DNA from: G965215145 sp965215145
Lineage (GTDB): Bacteria; Bacteroidota; Rhodothermia; Rhodothermales; JANQRZ01
Length of the DNA stretch: 64,000 nt
Assembly (NCBI GenBank): GCA_965215145.1
Contig: OZ244038.1
Location: 1,984,001-2,048,000 of the forward strand
Direction: 5' to 3'
Both the position numbers and the translations under genes were made by a program. The notes beneath the pieces were generated by a model. It saw only the letters and a list, made by a program, of their open reading frames with translations. It had not been told where the DNA came from and made no database searches. This document shows, in pieces, positions 24,722-32,570 of the stretch; position 1 is the first letter of the stretch; every line of letters begins with the position of its first letter.

Positions 24722-26423
24722 AACTCTCGCCTGCCGCACGGACGACGTAGACCCCGCTGGGAAGCGCCGCGGCGTTGAGCTCTAGGGCTGTTTCGCCCGC
24801 CGGGGCGGTGCCCTCGTGCAGCACGGCTATGCGGCGGCCGAGGAGGTCGAGAACCTCCACGGTCGCGTGCTGTGGGGCGTCCAGCGAAAGCGCGAGATGG
24901 GCCCGATGACGAGCAGGGTTGGGATACGGCGTCGAGAGCGCGAAGGCACGAGAAGCGGGTGCGACCTCCGCGTCCGTAGGGAAGCTTCCGGCCAGCGTGT
25001 ACTGCGCCACGAAAGCGTTAAACACGGAGGATTCTGATGCATCCAGAACTGCTTCGCCGGGACCAGGGTCGAAATCCAGCACGCCGCTGAAAAATCCTGT
25101 TAACGTGAGGAGATCGCCGAAGACAGACGGACTATACCCGGAACTGATCCCCAACTCGCGGGCACGGTCGAAGCTCCAACGGTGAGCACCGTCGGCCATA
25201 TATGCAGCCAGGAAGAGTTGCGATGAGGGGCTCTCGATGACAGCTTCTCCGACTGGGTCTGGATCAAGGTCAAACGAGCCACGAAAGCGCCCAGTGAGGT
25301 AAGCGTTTCCGTTTCCTTCTACTGCGAGGCCGCGCGGCTGGAAGAGGCCGATGGAATCGGAGGCTTGGAGTGCGGAGTTCCAGACAAAGGCACCGTTAGC
25401 ATCGTATTTCGCTAGATAACCATCGAGGGCCCCAACGCTGGTGGCGAGAGTCTCGCCGGAGCCCGCCTCAAAATCAACCGCCTCTCCAAAAGAGCCGGCG
25501 AAGTACGCGTTACCGAGATCGTCAACGCCCAAGCCCCAGAGGTCGGCAGACGCGCCGTCCGTGATTGTGCGGGTGCCGACCGCATAGCGTAGGGTGCCAT
25601 CATGACTATAGGAACTGAGAAACGCATCCCGTTCCCCCTTGCCACCAGGGAGGGTGGTCGAGCTCCCTTTCGCCTCGAAGTTGACGGAGTCACCGAAGAA
25701 CCCTCCCACGTAAACGTTGGCGTCGGGGTCGGAGCCCAGAGCGAGAGGGTATTCCACATCACTCAGACCACTGATGGGGTAGGCCCATAGGAACGTGCCT
25801 TCATCGTCGTACTTTGCTACAAATCCATCCCGCTTGCCCCTACTCGTGAGCACGTACTCGCCTGAATCTGGATTGAAGTCCACCGTGCCTGAGAAAACCC
25901 CAGCGACGATTACGTCGCCGTTGACATCCACCTCGGCCTGCCGAACGAGTCCAGAAGACACCTCGAAGGCCCAGAAGAGATCTCCCCCTGCACTGTAGTA
26001 GGCCACGAAGCCTCCAGAAGTACCAGAGGCTGTAAGAGTCAACGAGTCTGGGCTGGGGTCAAAGTCCACTGTCCCGCTGAACTGACCGCAGACGATCACG
26101 CCGCCGTCTGGCATGGCCTCGGCACCGAAGCCGCTATCGTTACCTTCGACACCGAACCCAAAGGACCAGCGGAGTGTCCCGTCGGCCTCGTAAGCCACGA
26201 CGAACCCATCGGCGGGGCCACCAGCTTCAGGCAGCGTAGGGCCGTCGTCCCCGAAGGTAGCGGTAGCGTTGTAGTTCCCGGTGACAAAGACGGAACCGTC
26301 GGTGCCGGTGTCGAGGCCGTACCCCCAGACCTGTTGCGGCCCGTATATACCCGCAGGGAACTGAGCGAGGGCTACCTGAGCCGGCAGAAGCAGAAGGAGA
26401 AGAGTCCAGCGCAGTAATGACAT
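24687..26423 (-). CDS. secreted beta-propeller-like protein with T9SS sorting domain
   Basis: 578 residues from ATG 26423 with a signal peptide ending ...QVALAQ. Repeated ~50-60 residue units of the form GNAYLTGRFRGSFDLDPDP / VIVAGVFSGTVDFNPDSGEY / GFVAKYDDEGTFLWAYPI (SBBP-like) indicate a beta-propeller. The last ~80 residues form a type A T9SS C-terminal domain: STPYPNPARHRAHLALSL, then VEVLDLLGRRIAVLHEG and LPSGVYVVRAAG. It is predicted to cross the outer membrane by T9SS and be attached to or released from the surface. Base composition is visibly less GC-rich than in flanking genes, suggesting acquisition. Confidence 0.82.
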   Translation of the reverse strand: MSLLRWTLLLLLLPAQVALAQFPAGIYGPQQVWGYGLDTGTDGSVFVTGNYNATATFGDDGPTLPEAGGPADGFVVAYEADGTLRWSFGFGVEGNDSGFGAEAMPDGGVIVCGQFSGTVDFDPSPDSLTLTASGTSGGFVAYYSAGGDLFWAFEVSSGLVRQAEVDVNGDVIVAGVFSGTVDFNPDSGEYVLTSRGKRDGFVAKYDDEGTFLWAYPISGLSDVEYPLALGSDPDANVYVGGFFGDSVNFEAKGSSTTLPGGKGERDAFLSSYSHDGTLRYAVGTRTITDGASADLWGLGVDDLGNAYFAGSFGEAVDFEAGSGETLATSVGALDGYLAKYDANGAFVWNSALQASDSIGLFQPRGLAVEGNGNAYLTGRFRGSFDLDPDPVGEAVIESPSSQLFLAAYMADGAHRWSFDRARELGISSGYSPSVFGDLLTLTGFFSGVLDFDPGPGEAVLDASESSVFNAFVAQYTLAGSFPTDAEVAPASRAFALSTPYPNPARHRAHLALSLDAPQHATVEVLDLLGRRIAVLHEGTAPAGETALELNAAALPSGVYVVRAAGESFSESRYVTVMR

Positions 26424-26539
26424 GGGTAGCAAGGGGTTGTGGAAGAAGAGCGAACAGGAAATATAACTGTCACAAGGTTATTGGGAAGCTGGGGTGTGGA
26501 GATCAAACGTGCGAGAGTGGCGAAGCCGATCTGAACCGC

Positions 26540-26620
26540 TTCCTCAGCGGAGGGAGCGGGCGGCTGCTTCGCGGCCTCTTCGACCGGCGCGGCGAACCCG
26601 CGCGGCCGGCCGTAGGTTGA
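26540..26620 (+). pseudogene. remnant of the C-terminus of the small membrane protein
   Basis: The reading frame FLSGGSGRLLRGLFDRRG...ARPAVG with a TGA stop at 26618-26620 matches the tail of the protein at 24317-24721. It has no start of its own in a coding context. It looks like the original 3' end separated from its gene by the T9SS gene, or a second paralogue's tail. Confidence 0.4.
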
Positions 26621-26672
26621 GCCGTCGGGCCGCGCCCGCCGAACCGCCTCCGCCACGAAGTCCGTTTTTGCA

Positions 26673-27779
26673 ATGCAAGCAGAGCTGCTGGAGCGCGTCC
26701 GCGCCCTCGGGGGCTACCTCGACGTCGAGGGCCGCCGGGAGAAGCTGAAGGGGCTGGAGGCCCAGCGCCTCGAGCCCGGCTTCTGGGACGACCCCGACGC
26801 CGCCCGGCAGGTCGAGCAGGCCGTCGCCGCCGAGAAGGAATGGGTGGAGGCCTACGAGAAGCTCACCGCCCGCGCCGAGGACATCGAGACGCTGGAGCTG
26901 CTGCAGGCCGAGGAGGACGACGCCGACCTCACCGCCGAGATCGAGCGGGAGACCCGCCGGCTGGAGCGCGAACTCGACGCGCTGGAGCTGCGCGGGATGC
27001 TCGCCGGCCCCGACGACCACCGCAACGCCATCCTCACGATCCACCCCGGCGCCGGCGGCACCGAGGCCCAGGACTGGGGCGAGATGCTCCTCCGGATGTA
27101 CACCCGCTACGCCGAGCGGCAGGGCTACAAGGCCGAGATGCTGGAGTACCAGCCCGGCGAGGGCGCCGGCATCAAGAGCGCCTCGCTCCGCCTCGAAGGC
27201 CGCTTCGCCTACGGCTACCTCCAGGCCGAGAACGGCGTCCACCGCCTCGTCCGGATCTCCCCGTTCGACTCCTCGGGCCGACGGCACACCTCGTTCACCA
27301 GCGTGTTCGTCTACCCCGAGATCGACGACACCATCGAGATCGAGCTGAACCCGGCCGAGATCGAGCTCCAGACGTTCCGCTCCGGCGGCAAGGGCGGGCA
27401 GAACGTGAACAAGGTCGAGACCGGCGCCCGCTACGTCTGGACGGGCGAGCTCTCGAACGGCGAGGCGGTGCGGGTGGCGGCCGAGAGCACGGAGGAGCGG
27501 AGCCAGCTCCAGAACCGCGAGCGCGCGATGCAGATGCTGAAGAGCCGGGTCTACCAGATGGAGCGCGCCATCCAGGAGGCGGCCAAGAGCGAGCAGGAGG
27601 CGTCAAAGAAGAAGATCGAGTGGGGTAGCCAGATCCGCTCCTACGTCTTCCAGCCCTACACGATGGTCAACGACCACCGCACCGAGGTGAAGGTGACGGA
27701 CGTGCAGGGCGTGATGGACGGCGACCTCGAGCCGTTCATCCGGGCGTACCTCCTTCAGGAGAACCTCGGGCAGGAGTAG
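26673..27779 (+). CDS. prfB: peptide chain release factor 2
   Basis: 368 residues. RF2 motifs are clear: the stop-codon-reading SPF tripeptide at 196-198 (RISPFDSSGRRHTSF) and the GGQ tripeptide at 241-243 (SGGKGGQNVNKVET). It terminates translation at UAA and UGA. The usual programmed +1 frameshift site is absent: the equivalent of the E. coli slippery region reads GGC TAC CTC GAC in the main frame without UGA. The N-terminus is ~12 residues shorter than in E. coli before GGYLD. The start ATG 26673 is chosen because no better start lies downstream. A family A repeat follows the stop. Confidence 0.95.
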   Translation: MQAELLERVRALGGYLDVEGRREKLKGLEAQRLEPGFWDDPDAARQVEQAVAAEKEWVEAYEKLTARAEDIETLELLQAEEDDADLTAEIERETRRLERELDALELRGMLAGPDDHRNAILTIHPGAGGTEAQDWGEMLLRMYTRYAERQGYKAEMLEYQPGEGAGIKSASLRLEGRFAYGYLQAENGVHRLVRISPFDSSGRRHTSFTSVFVYPEIDDTIEIELNPAEIELQTFRSGGKGGQNVNKVETGARYVWTGELSNGEAVRVAAESTEERSQLQNRERAMQMLKSRVYQMERAIQEAAKSEQEASKKKIEWGSQIRSYVFQPYTMVNDHRTEVKVTDVQGVMDGDLEPFIRAYLLQENLGQE

Positions 27780-27790
27780 CCCCGCTGACG

Positions 27791-27822
27791 CCGTAGGGGC
27801 GTATCGCAATACGCCCCTACCT
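27791..27822. repeat. family A palindromic repeat after prfB
   Basis: A perfect 12-nt stem (GTAGGGGCGTAT with its complement, 27793-27820) around a 4-nt loop CGCA. It is the cleanest copy of the family and could serve as prfB's terminator. Confidence 0.9.
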
Positions 27823-27852
27823 TGAGGCCACCGCCCCTGGACTCCGAGCCCA

Positions 27853-28272
27853 ATGCGCCTCCTCGTTCTGATCGCCCTCGTCGGGGGATGCACGCCGGCA
27901 CCTCCGCCGCCCGTCGAGTTGCCGCCTCAAGCCGAGCCCGTCCCGGATGACCCCGGCGATCCGGACTACCTCCGCGCCCGCCTCGACAGTCTCAATGCGG
28001 AGATAGACGCTGCCATCGGCGCGGCGCGGGCCGAGCGGGTGGAGCAGTGCCGGACCATCGGCCACGGCTCAAAGCCCTGCGGCGGCCCGTGGCGCTACCT
28101 CGTCTACTCAGCCGCTGCTACAGACTCGACCGAGCTGGCGAGACTCGTAGACGAGCACGACCGGACGGACGACCGCCTCAACCGCATACTCGGCATCGGT
28201 TCGGGATGCGACGTGACGCCGAGGCCCAGCGTCGCGCTAGAGGAAGGACGTTGCGTCGCCACACCGCGGTAA
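27853..28272 (+). CDS. small lipoprotein, unknown function
   Basis: 139 residues with a type II signal peptide and lipobox (MRLLVLIALVGGC). The mature part starts Pro-rich (TPAPPPPVELPPQ), continues with a helical stretch DYLRARLDSLNAEIDAAIGA, and contains four Cys residues. No family recognised. It lies 47 nt before nadB on the same strand, but the functional link is unclear. Confidence 0.6.
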   Translation: MRLLVLIALVGGCTPAPPPPVELPPQAEPVPDDPGDPDYLRARLDSLNAEIDAAIGAARAERVEQCRTIGHGSKPCGGPWRYLVYSAAATDSTELARLVDEHDRTDDRLNRILGIGSGCDVTPRPSVALEEGRCVATPR

Positions 28273-28288
28273 GACGCTCGGCTGTCTC

Positions 28289-28294
28289 TACCTT
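28289..28294 (+). promoter_or_regulatory. candidate -7 element (TACCTT)
   Basis: TACCTT lies 31 nt upstream of the nadB start, the same spacing as similar hexamers in this window. Confidence 0.25.
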
Positions 28295-28319
28295 CCGACT
28301 CCACCTACCGCCCCCCGAG

Positions 28320-29945
28320 ATGGCCGCGCGCTACGACTTCCTCGTCATCGGCAGCGGCGTGGCCGGGCTCTCGTTCGCCCTCCGCGCCGCGCAGCACGGC
28401 ACCGTCGCCGTCGTCACCAAGAAGGCCTCCGCCGAGAGCAACACGAACTACGCCCAGGGCGGCATCGCGGCCGTCATGGACCCGGCGGACTCGACGGAGG
28501 CGCACGTCCGGGACACGCTCGCGGCGGGGGCGGGGCTGTGCGACGAGGCCGTCGTGCGGATGGTGGTGGAAGAAGGGCCGGCGCGCGTGCGTGAGCTGAT
28601 GGAGCTCGGGGCGGCTTTCGACCGCAACGGCGGTGGGGATCTCCACCTCGGCCGTGAGGGTGGGCACTCGGCCCGCCGGATCGTCCACGCCGCCGACATG
28701 ACGGGCCGGGAGGTCGAGCGCGCGCTGCTGGCCCGCGTCCGCGCGCACCCCAACATCGAGGTCCGCCCGTACCACTTCGCCGTCGACCTCCTCACCGAGC
28801 ACCACCTCGGCGTCCGGGTCTCCGAGGCGTGGCCGGACCTCCACTGCTTCGGGGCCTACGTCCTCGACGAGCAGACGGGCCGCGTCGAGACGGTGCTGGC
28901 GAAGGCGACGCTGCTGGCCGCCGGCGGCGCGGGGCAGGTCTACCTCCACACCACGAACCCCGCCGTGGCGACGGGCGACGGCGTCGCGATGGCCTACCGC
29001 GCGAAGGCCCGCATCGCCAACATGGAGTTCATCCAGTTCCACCCGACGAGCCTCTACGGCTCCGAGAAGGAGTTCGGCGGGCGGAGCTTCCTCATCACCG
29101 AGGCCGTCCGCGGCGACGGCGGCCTCCTCACCAACGGCGCCGGCGAGCGGTTCATGCCGGAGTACGACGCCCGCGCCGAGCTCGCCCCGCGCGACGTCGT
29201 CGCCCGCGCCATCGACGACCAGATGAAGCGCCGCGGCGAGGAGCACGTGTGGCTCGACGTCAGCCACCGGCCGAAGGACGAGGTCCTCGCCCACTTCCCC
29301 AACATCGCCGAGACGCTGGAGGGGCGGTTCGGGATCGACATGACGAAGGAGCCGATCCCCGTCGTGCCGGCGGCGCACTACCTCTGCGGCGGCGTCTGCG
29401 TGGACCGCGACGCGCGCACCAGCATCGGCGGGCTCTTCGCCTGCGGGGAGGTCACGATGAGCGGGCTCCACGGGGCCAACCGCCTCGCCTCGAACTCCCT
29501 CCTCGAGGCCCTCGTCTACGCCGAGCGCGCCGTGGCGCCGGCCGTGGCCTACGCCGCCGCGCACGACCACGAGACGGCGGTGCCGGAGTGGGACGAGAGC
29601 GGGACCGAGAACGCGCGGGAGTGGGTCCTGGTCAAGCACAACCGCCAGGAGGTCCGCCGCGTGATGCAGGACCTCGTCGGGATCGTCCGCTCGACGCTCC
29701 GGCTGGAGCGGGCGTGGCGCCGCGTGGGGCTGCTCTACGAGGAGACCGAGGACTTCTACCGCCGCACCCGCGTCTCCAGCGGGCTCTGCGAGGTCCGCAA
29801 CCTCGTCGCCGTCGCCCACCTCATCGTGCGCTCGGCGATGGAGCGGACCGAGAGTCGCGGCCTCCACTACCTGACCGACTTCCCCGAGCCGGACCCCGCC
29901 GAGGCGCACGACACGGTGATCGAGTACGCGTTCGAGGAGGCGTGA
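28320..29945 (+). CDS. nadB: L-aspartate oxidase
   Basis: 541 residues from ATG 28320. The FAD-binding Rossmann motif VIGSGVAGLSFALRAA starts the protein. Conserved flavoprotein stretches include SNTNYAQGGIAAVMD, EFIQFHPTSLYG, LCGGVCVDRDARTSIGGLFA and LHGANRLASNSLLEALVYAE. NadB oxidises aspartate to iminoaspartate, the first step of de novo NAD synthesis, and needs NadA and NadC, which are not in this window. A fumarate reductase/succinate dehydrogenase flavoprotein was considered, but the length and C-terminal pattern fit NadB better. Confidence 0.93.
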   Translation: MAARYDFLVIGSGVAGLSFALRAAQHGTVAVVTKKASAESNTNYAQGGIAAVMDPADSTEAHVRDTLAAGAGLCDEAVVRMVVEEGPARVRELMELGAAFDRNGGGDLHLGREGGHSARRIVHAADMTGREVERALLARVRAHPNIEVRPYHFAVDLLTEHHLGVRVSEAWPDLHCFGAYVLDEQTGRVETVLAKATLLAAGGAGQVYLHTTNPAVATGDGVAMAYRAKARIANMEFIQFHPTSLYGSEKEFGGRSFLITEAVRGDGGLLTNGAGERFMPEYDARAELAPRDVVARAIDDQMKRRGEEHVWLDVSHRPKDEVLAHFPNIAETLEGRFGIDMTKEPIPVVPAAHYLCGGVCVDRDARTSIGGLFACGEVTMSGLHGANRLASNSLLEALVYAERAVAPAVAYAAAHDHETAVPEWDESGTENAREWVLVKHNRQEVRRVMQDLVGIVRSTLRLERAWRRVGLLYEETEDFYRRTRVSSGLCEVRNLVAVAHLIVRSAMERTESRGLHYLTDFPEPDPAEAHDTVIEYAFEEA

Positions 29946-29996
29946 GGGGATGGGGGATGGCAAGCAAAACCCGAGAATCTAACGACCAACGAGGCA

Positions 29997-30025
29997 CCCG
30001 TAGGGGCGCAATGCTTGCGCCCTCC
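29997..30025. repeat. family A palindromic repeat after nadB
   Basis: CCCGTAG precedes the stem GGGCGCAA/TTGCGCCC (30004-30022) with a 3-nt loop. It is located between nadB and the convergent DsbA-like gene. Confidence 0.8.
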
Positions 30026-30068
30026 TGAAGGGCTGACCCCACCTCCACGATGGCTCGGCCGATCCCGT

Positions 30069-30698
30069 TCAGGCCGCCTCCGCCACGCGGTCCAACGCCT
30101 GCACCAGCACCTCGGCGGGCTGTGCGCCGGAGACGCCGAGGCGGCCGTCGAGCACGTAAAACGGGACGCCGGTGACGCCCAGCCGCGCCGCCTCCCGCTG
30201 GCCCGCGGCGACCTCCTCGCGCCCTGCGTCGCTCGCGAGCCAGGTGGCTGCCTCCTCGCGGTCGAGGCCGGCGGACTCAGCGGCGCCGAGCAGGTGGTCC
30301 GGGTCGTTGAGGTCGCGGCCCTCGGCGAAGTAGGCGCGGAAGAGGGCGGCGGCCGTCTCCCACTCCCGCCCGCGCTCGCGGCCGAGCAGGATCAGGCGGT
30401 GCGCCTCGGCCGTGTTCGCCGCCGTCGCGATCCCCTCCAGGTCAAAGGCGATCCCGTCGTCGGCCGCGGCGGCCTCGACGTGGCGGAACCCGCGGCGGGC
30501 GTTCTCCCAGCCCCCGAACTTCCGCTCGGCGAACGCGCGCCACGGGAGGCCGGTCGGGGGGAGCTGGGGCTGGAGCTGGAACGGCCGCCACCGCGGCTGC
30601 GCGTCGAGGTCCGGGCGCTCGGCGAGGGCGGCGAAGAGGCGCCGCTCCCCGATGTAGCACCACGGGCAGGCGATGTCGGCGTAGACGTCGAGGGTCAT
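30069..30698 (-). CDS. DsbA-family (FrnE/2-hydroxychromene-2-carboxylate isomerase-like) oxidoreductase
   Basis: 209 residues. The N-terminal thioredoxin-fold motif is DVYADIACPWCYIGERRL with CPWC as in FrnE. NTAEAHRLILLGRERG and LGVTGVPFYVLDGRLGVSGA (cis-Pro loop) are typical. It has no signal peptide, so it is cytoplasmic. FrnE-like proteins act as disulfide oxidoreductases in stress or polyketide pathways. It is followed upstream on the same strand by the NAD(P)-binding gene (28 nt), so the two probably form an operon under the HxlR regulator's shared promoter region. Confidence 0.87.
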   Translation of the reverse strand: MTLDVYADIACPWCYIGERRLFAALAERPDLDAQPRWRPFQLQPQLPPTGLPWRAFAERKFGGWENARRGFRHVEAAAADDGIAFDLEGIATAANTAEAHRLILLGRERGREWETAAALFRAYFAEGRDLNDPDHLLGAAESAGLDREEAATWLASDAGREEVAAGQREAARLGVTGVPFYVLDGRLGVSGAQPAEVLVQALDRVAEAA

Positions 30699-30726
30699 TG
30701 GAGCGGAGGGTTGATCCGGGCGAGGG

Positions 30727-31368
30727 TTAGTAGCTGACGTTGGGGGCGGCGCCGAGGTAGCGCGGCTGCTCCGCCTCCCGCAGCATGAAGTCCGCCACGT
30801 CGGCGCGGGCGATGGAGGCGCCGGGGCCGAGGTTGAGCGCGCCGTGGCGGTAGTCCCCCCTCGGCTCGGCGTCGGTGAGGCGGGGCGGGCGGACCACCGT
30901 CCACTCCAGCCCGGACTGCGCGACGAGGTCGGTGTGGCGCTGGGCGTCTTCGAGGAGGCCGCCGGCCACGAGCTTCATCACGCCCACCATGAGCCTCCCG
31001 CCGAACGAGCGCTCCTCGCCCGGCAGGCTCACGCCGGCGCCAATCTCGGTGACGATCCGGCGGACGCCGTGCCGCTGCATCGCCGCGACGACGTTCCGCG
31101 CAGCGGCCGTGAGGATGTCCCCCTCCGAGGACTTCGTGTGGCCGAGGGCGAGCAGTACCGCGTCGGCGCCCTCGACGGCGCGGGCGACGGCCTCGGCGTC
31201 TTGGACGTCGCCCTCGACCACGCGGAGCCGGTCGTCGGCGAGGTCCTGCTGTGCGGCGAGCTTGTCGCGGCTGCGGACGAAGGCGGTGACGGTGTGGCCG
31301 CGGTTGAGGGCCTGGGAAACGAGGTGGCGGCCGGTCCTGCCGGTCGCGCCGAAGACGGCGAGGTGCAT
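30727..31368 (-). CDS. NAD(P)-binding atypical SDR (NmrA/YwnB-like)
   Basis: 213 residues from ATG 31368; a longer frame begins in the intergenic region and is less likely. The Rossmann motif is MHLAVFGATGRTGRHLVSQA, followed by VVEGDVQDAEAV and LGHTKSSEGDILTAAARNVV. Atypical SDRs of this type bind NAD(P)H and act on quinones or flavins, or sense redox. It is divergent from an HxlR regulator gene, a common arrangement for regulator-controlled quinone or electrophile detoxification. Confidence 0.85.
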   Translation of the reverse strand: MHLAVFGATGRTGRHLVSQALNRGHTVTAFVRSRDKLAAQQDLADDRLRVVEGDVQDAEAVARAVEGADAVLLALGHTKSSEGDILTAAARNVVAAMQRHGVRRIVTEIGAGVSLPGEERSFGGRLMVGVMKLVAGGLLEDAQRHTDLVAQSGLEWTVVRPPRLTDAEPRGDYRHGALNLGPGASIARADVADFMLREAEQPRYLGAAPNVSY

Positions 31369-31446
31369 CGGGATCAGGGCGTGGGGTGAGCGGTAGGGGA
31401 GGGGCCTACCGAGACGCCAGTACACACAGTTCCGTCAGGTACCCAC

Positions 31447-31842
31447 ATGGACGTAAGAATTGACCCCAGCGACGCCTGCCCGATCACGCGGGCCGTCGGC
31501 GCCATCGGGGGGAAGTGGAAGATCCCGCTCCTCTGGCACCTCCGCGACGGCCCCCGCCGCTATGGCGCGCTGAACCGAGCGATCCCGGCGGTGAGCGAGC
31601 GGATGCTCGTCAAGCAGCTCCGCGAGCTCGAGCGTGACGGGCTCGTCCGCCGGACGGCCTTCCCCGAGGTCCCACCCCGGGTGGAGTACGCGCTGACGCC
31701 GGCGGGCTGCGCGCTCGTCCCCGCTCTCGACGGGCTCGCGGCGTGGGCGCGGGCGCACCTCGCCGGGGGGGGAGGCCACGCGGAATCCATGCACGCCCAA
31801 TTCACGCGGCCGGCCGAAACAGCGCCTGCAACGAGGGGTTGA
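31447..31842 (+). CDS. HxlR-family winged-helix regulator
   Basis: 131 residues. The HxlR signature is intact: Cys11 in DPSDACPITRAV, then IGGKWKIPLLWHLRDGPRRY, SERMLVKQLRELERDGLVRR and the wing VEYALTPAGCALVPAL. The N-terminal Cys is the redox- or electrophile-sensing residue in YodB/HypR-type members. The 78-bp divergent region to the NAD(P)-binding gene probably holds its operator. The target operon is likely that gene plus the DsbA-like gene. Confidence 0.88.
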   Translation: MDVRIDPSDACPITRAVGAIGGKWKIPLLWHLRDGPRRYGALNRAIPAVSERMLVKQLRELERDGLVRRTAFPEVPPRVEYALTPAGCALVPALDGLAAWARAHLAGGGGHAESMHAQFTRPAETAPATRG

Positions 31843-31856
31843 CCCCGCCACGCTGT

Positions 31857-31885
31857 TTGGAGCGGATACGGCCACGCCGTATCTT
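31857..31885 (+). promoter_or_regulatory. candidate Bacteroidota-type promoter of the rimP-nusA-infB cluster
   Basis: TTG at 31857-31859 is followed by 20 nt and then TATCTT at 31880-31885, matching the -33 TTG / -7 TAnnTTTG layout of Bacteroidota housekeeping promoters. It would place transcription start near 31893, just before the hairpin-rich rimP leader. Confidence 0.45.
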
Positions 31886-31890
31886 CTCCG

Positions 31891-31994
31891 GGCCCCCACG
31901 CGGGGCCGCGCGGGAGGGTTTGGCAGCACCGCCTCCCGCTGTTTACGAACCCTCGTAAACGCCTGTTCGGACCCCGCGGTCCAACGGGCGTTTT
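31891..31994 (+). promoter_or_regulatory. structured rimP leader ending in a terminator-like hairpin
   Basis: Four consecutive stem-loops can be drawn. GGCCCC/GGGGCC spans 31891-31907. GCGGGAGG/CCTCCCGC spans 31910-31939. GTTTACGA/TCGTAAAC with a 4-nt loop spans 31941-31960. The last (31960-31990) pairs CGCCTGTT with AACGGGCG and GGACC with GGTCC, and is followed by TTTT. The last T run ends 8 nt before the rimP start. This suggests transcription attenuation of the nusA operon, which in other bacteria is autoregulated by NusA. Confidence 0.5.
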
Positions 31995-32002
31995 CCGTTT
32001 CC

Positions 32003-32503
32003 ATGCCCCACACCGCCTCCCACACCGACCCCCGCCGCGCCGGCGCCGCCGACCTCCGGGAGCGCGTCCGCGCCCTCGCCGACGCGCTCGCCGACGAGGC
32101 CGGGCTCTACGTCGTCGCCGTCGAGATCCGTGGGCAGAAGGGCTCGCGCGTGATCGAGGTCTTCGCCGACGCCGACGAGGGCGCGGGGCTCGACGACCTC
32201 GCCGCGCTCTCGCGCGAGCTCGGGTTCCTGCTCGAGGCCGAGGACGCGGTCAAGGGCCGCTACCACCTCAACGTCTCGTCCCCCGGTGCCGACCGCCCGC
32301 TCGTCCTCCCGCGCCAGTACCCGAAGCACGTCGGCCGCACGCTCCGGGTCGAGGTGCAGCCGGAGGATGGGGGGGAGGCCCGCGTCGTCACCGGCACCCT
32401 CGCCGCCGTCCACGGTGCCGACTTCGACCTCGACGTGAACGGGGAGACCGAGACCCTCGCCTTCGCCGACGTGGCCGAGGCCCGCGTCGAGCTCCCCTGG
32501 TAG
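32003..32503 (+). CDS. rimP: ribosome maturation factor RimP
   Basis: 166 residues. RimP features include AGLYVVAVEIRGQKGSRVIE, LDDLAALSRELGFLLEAEDA and the highly conserved YHLNVSSPGADRPLVLPRQY with the SPG turn. The C-terminal domain has LRVEVQPEDGGEARVVTGTL. RimP binds the 30S subunit during assembly. It is the first gene of the rimP-nusA-infB-rbfA-truB row. The start ATG 32003 follows directly after the leader hairpins without a recognisable Shine-Dalgarno. Confidence 0.93.
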   Translation: MPHTASHTDPRRAGAADLRERVRALADALADEAGLYVVAVEIRGQKGSRVIEVFADADEGAGLDDLAALSRELGFLLEAEDAVKGRYHLNVSSPGADRPLVLPRQYPKHVGRTLRVEVQPEDGGEARVVTGTLAAVHGADFDLDVNGETETLAFADVAEARVELPW

Positions 32504-32570
32504 CTAGTCCGTGGCGCAGCACAGCGGGGTGACCCGCACCGCTCGTCCCTACCATCCGAATCCGAACGTT

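Noticed and set aside
28320..29945. Fumarate reductase or succinate dehydrogenase flavoprotein subunit
   Set aside because: No iron-sulfur or membrane subunit genes are adjacent, and length and motifs fit NadB.
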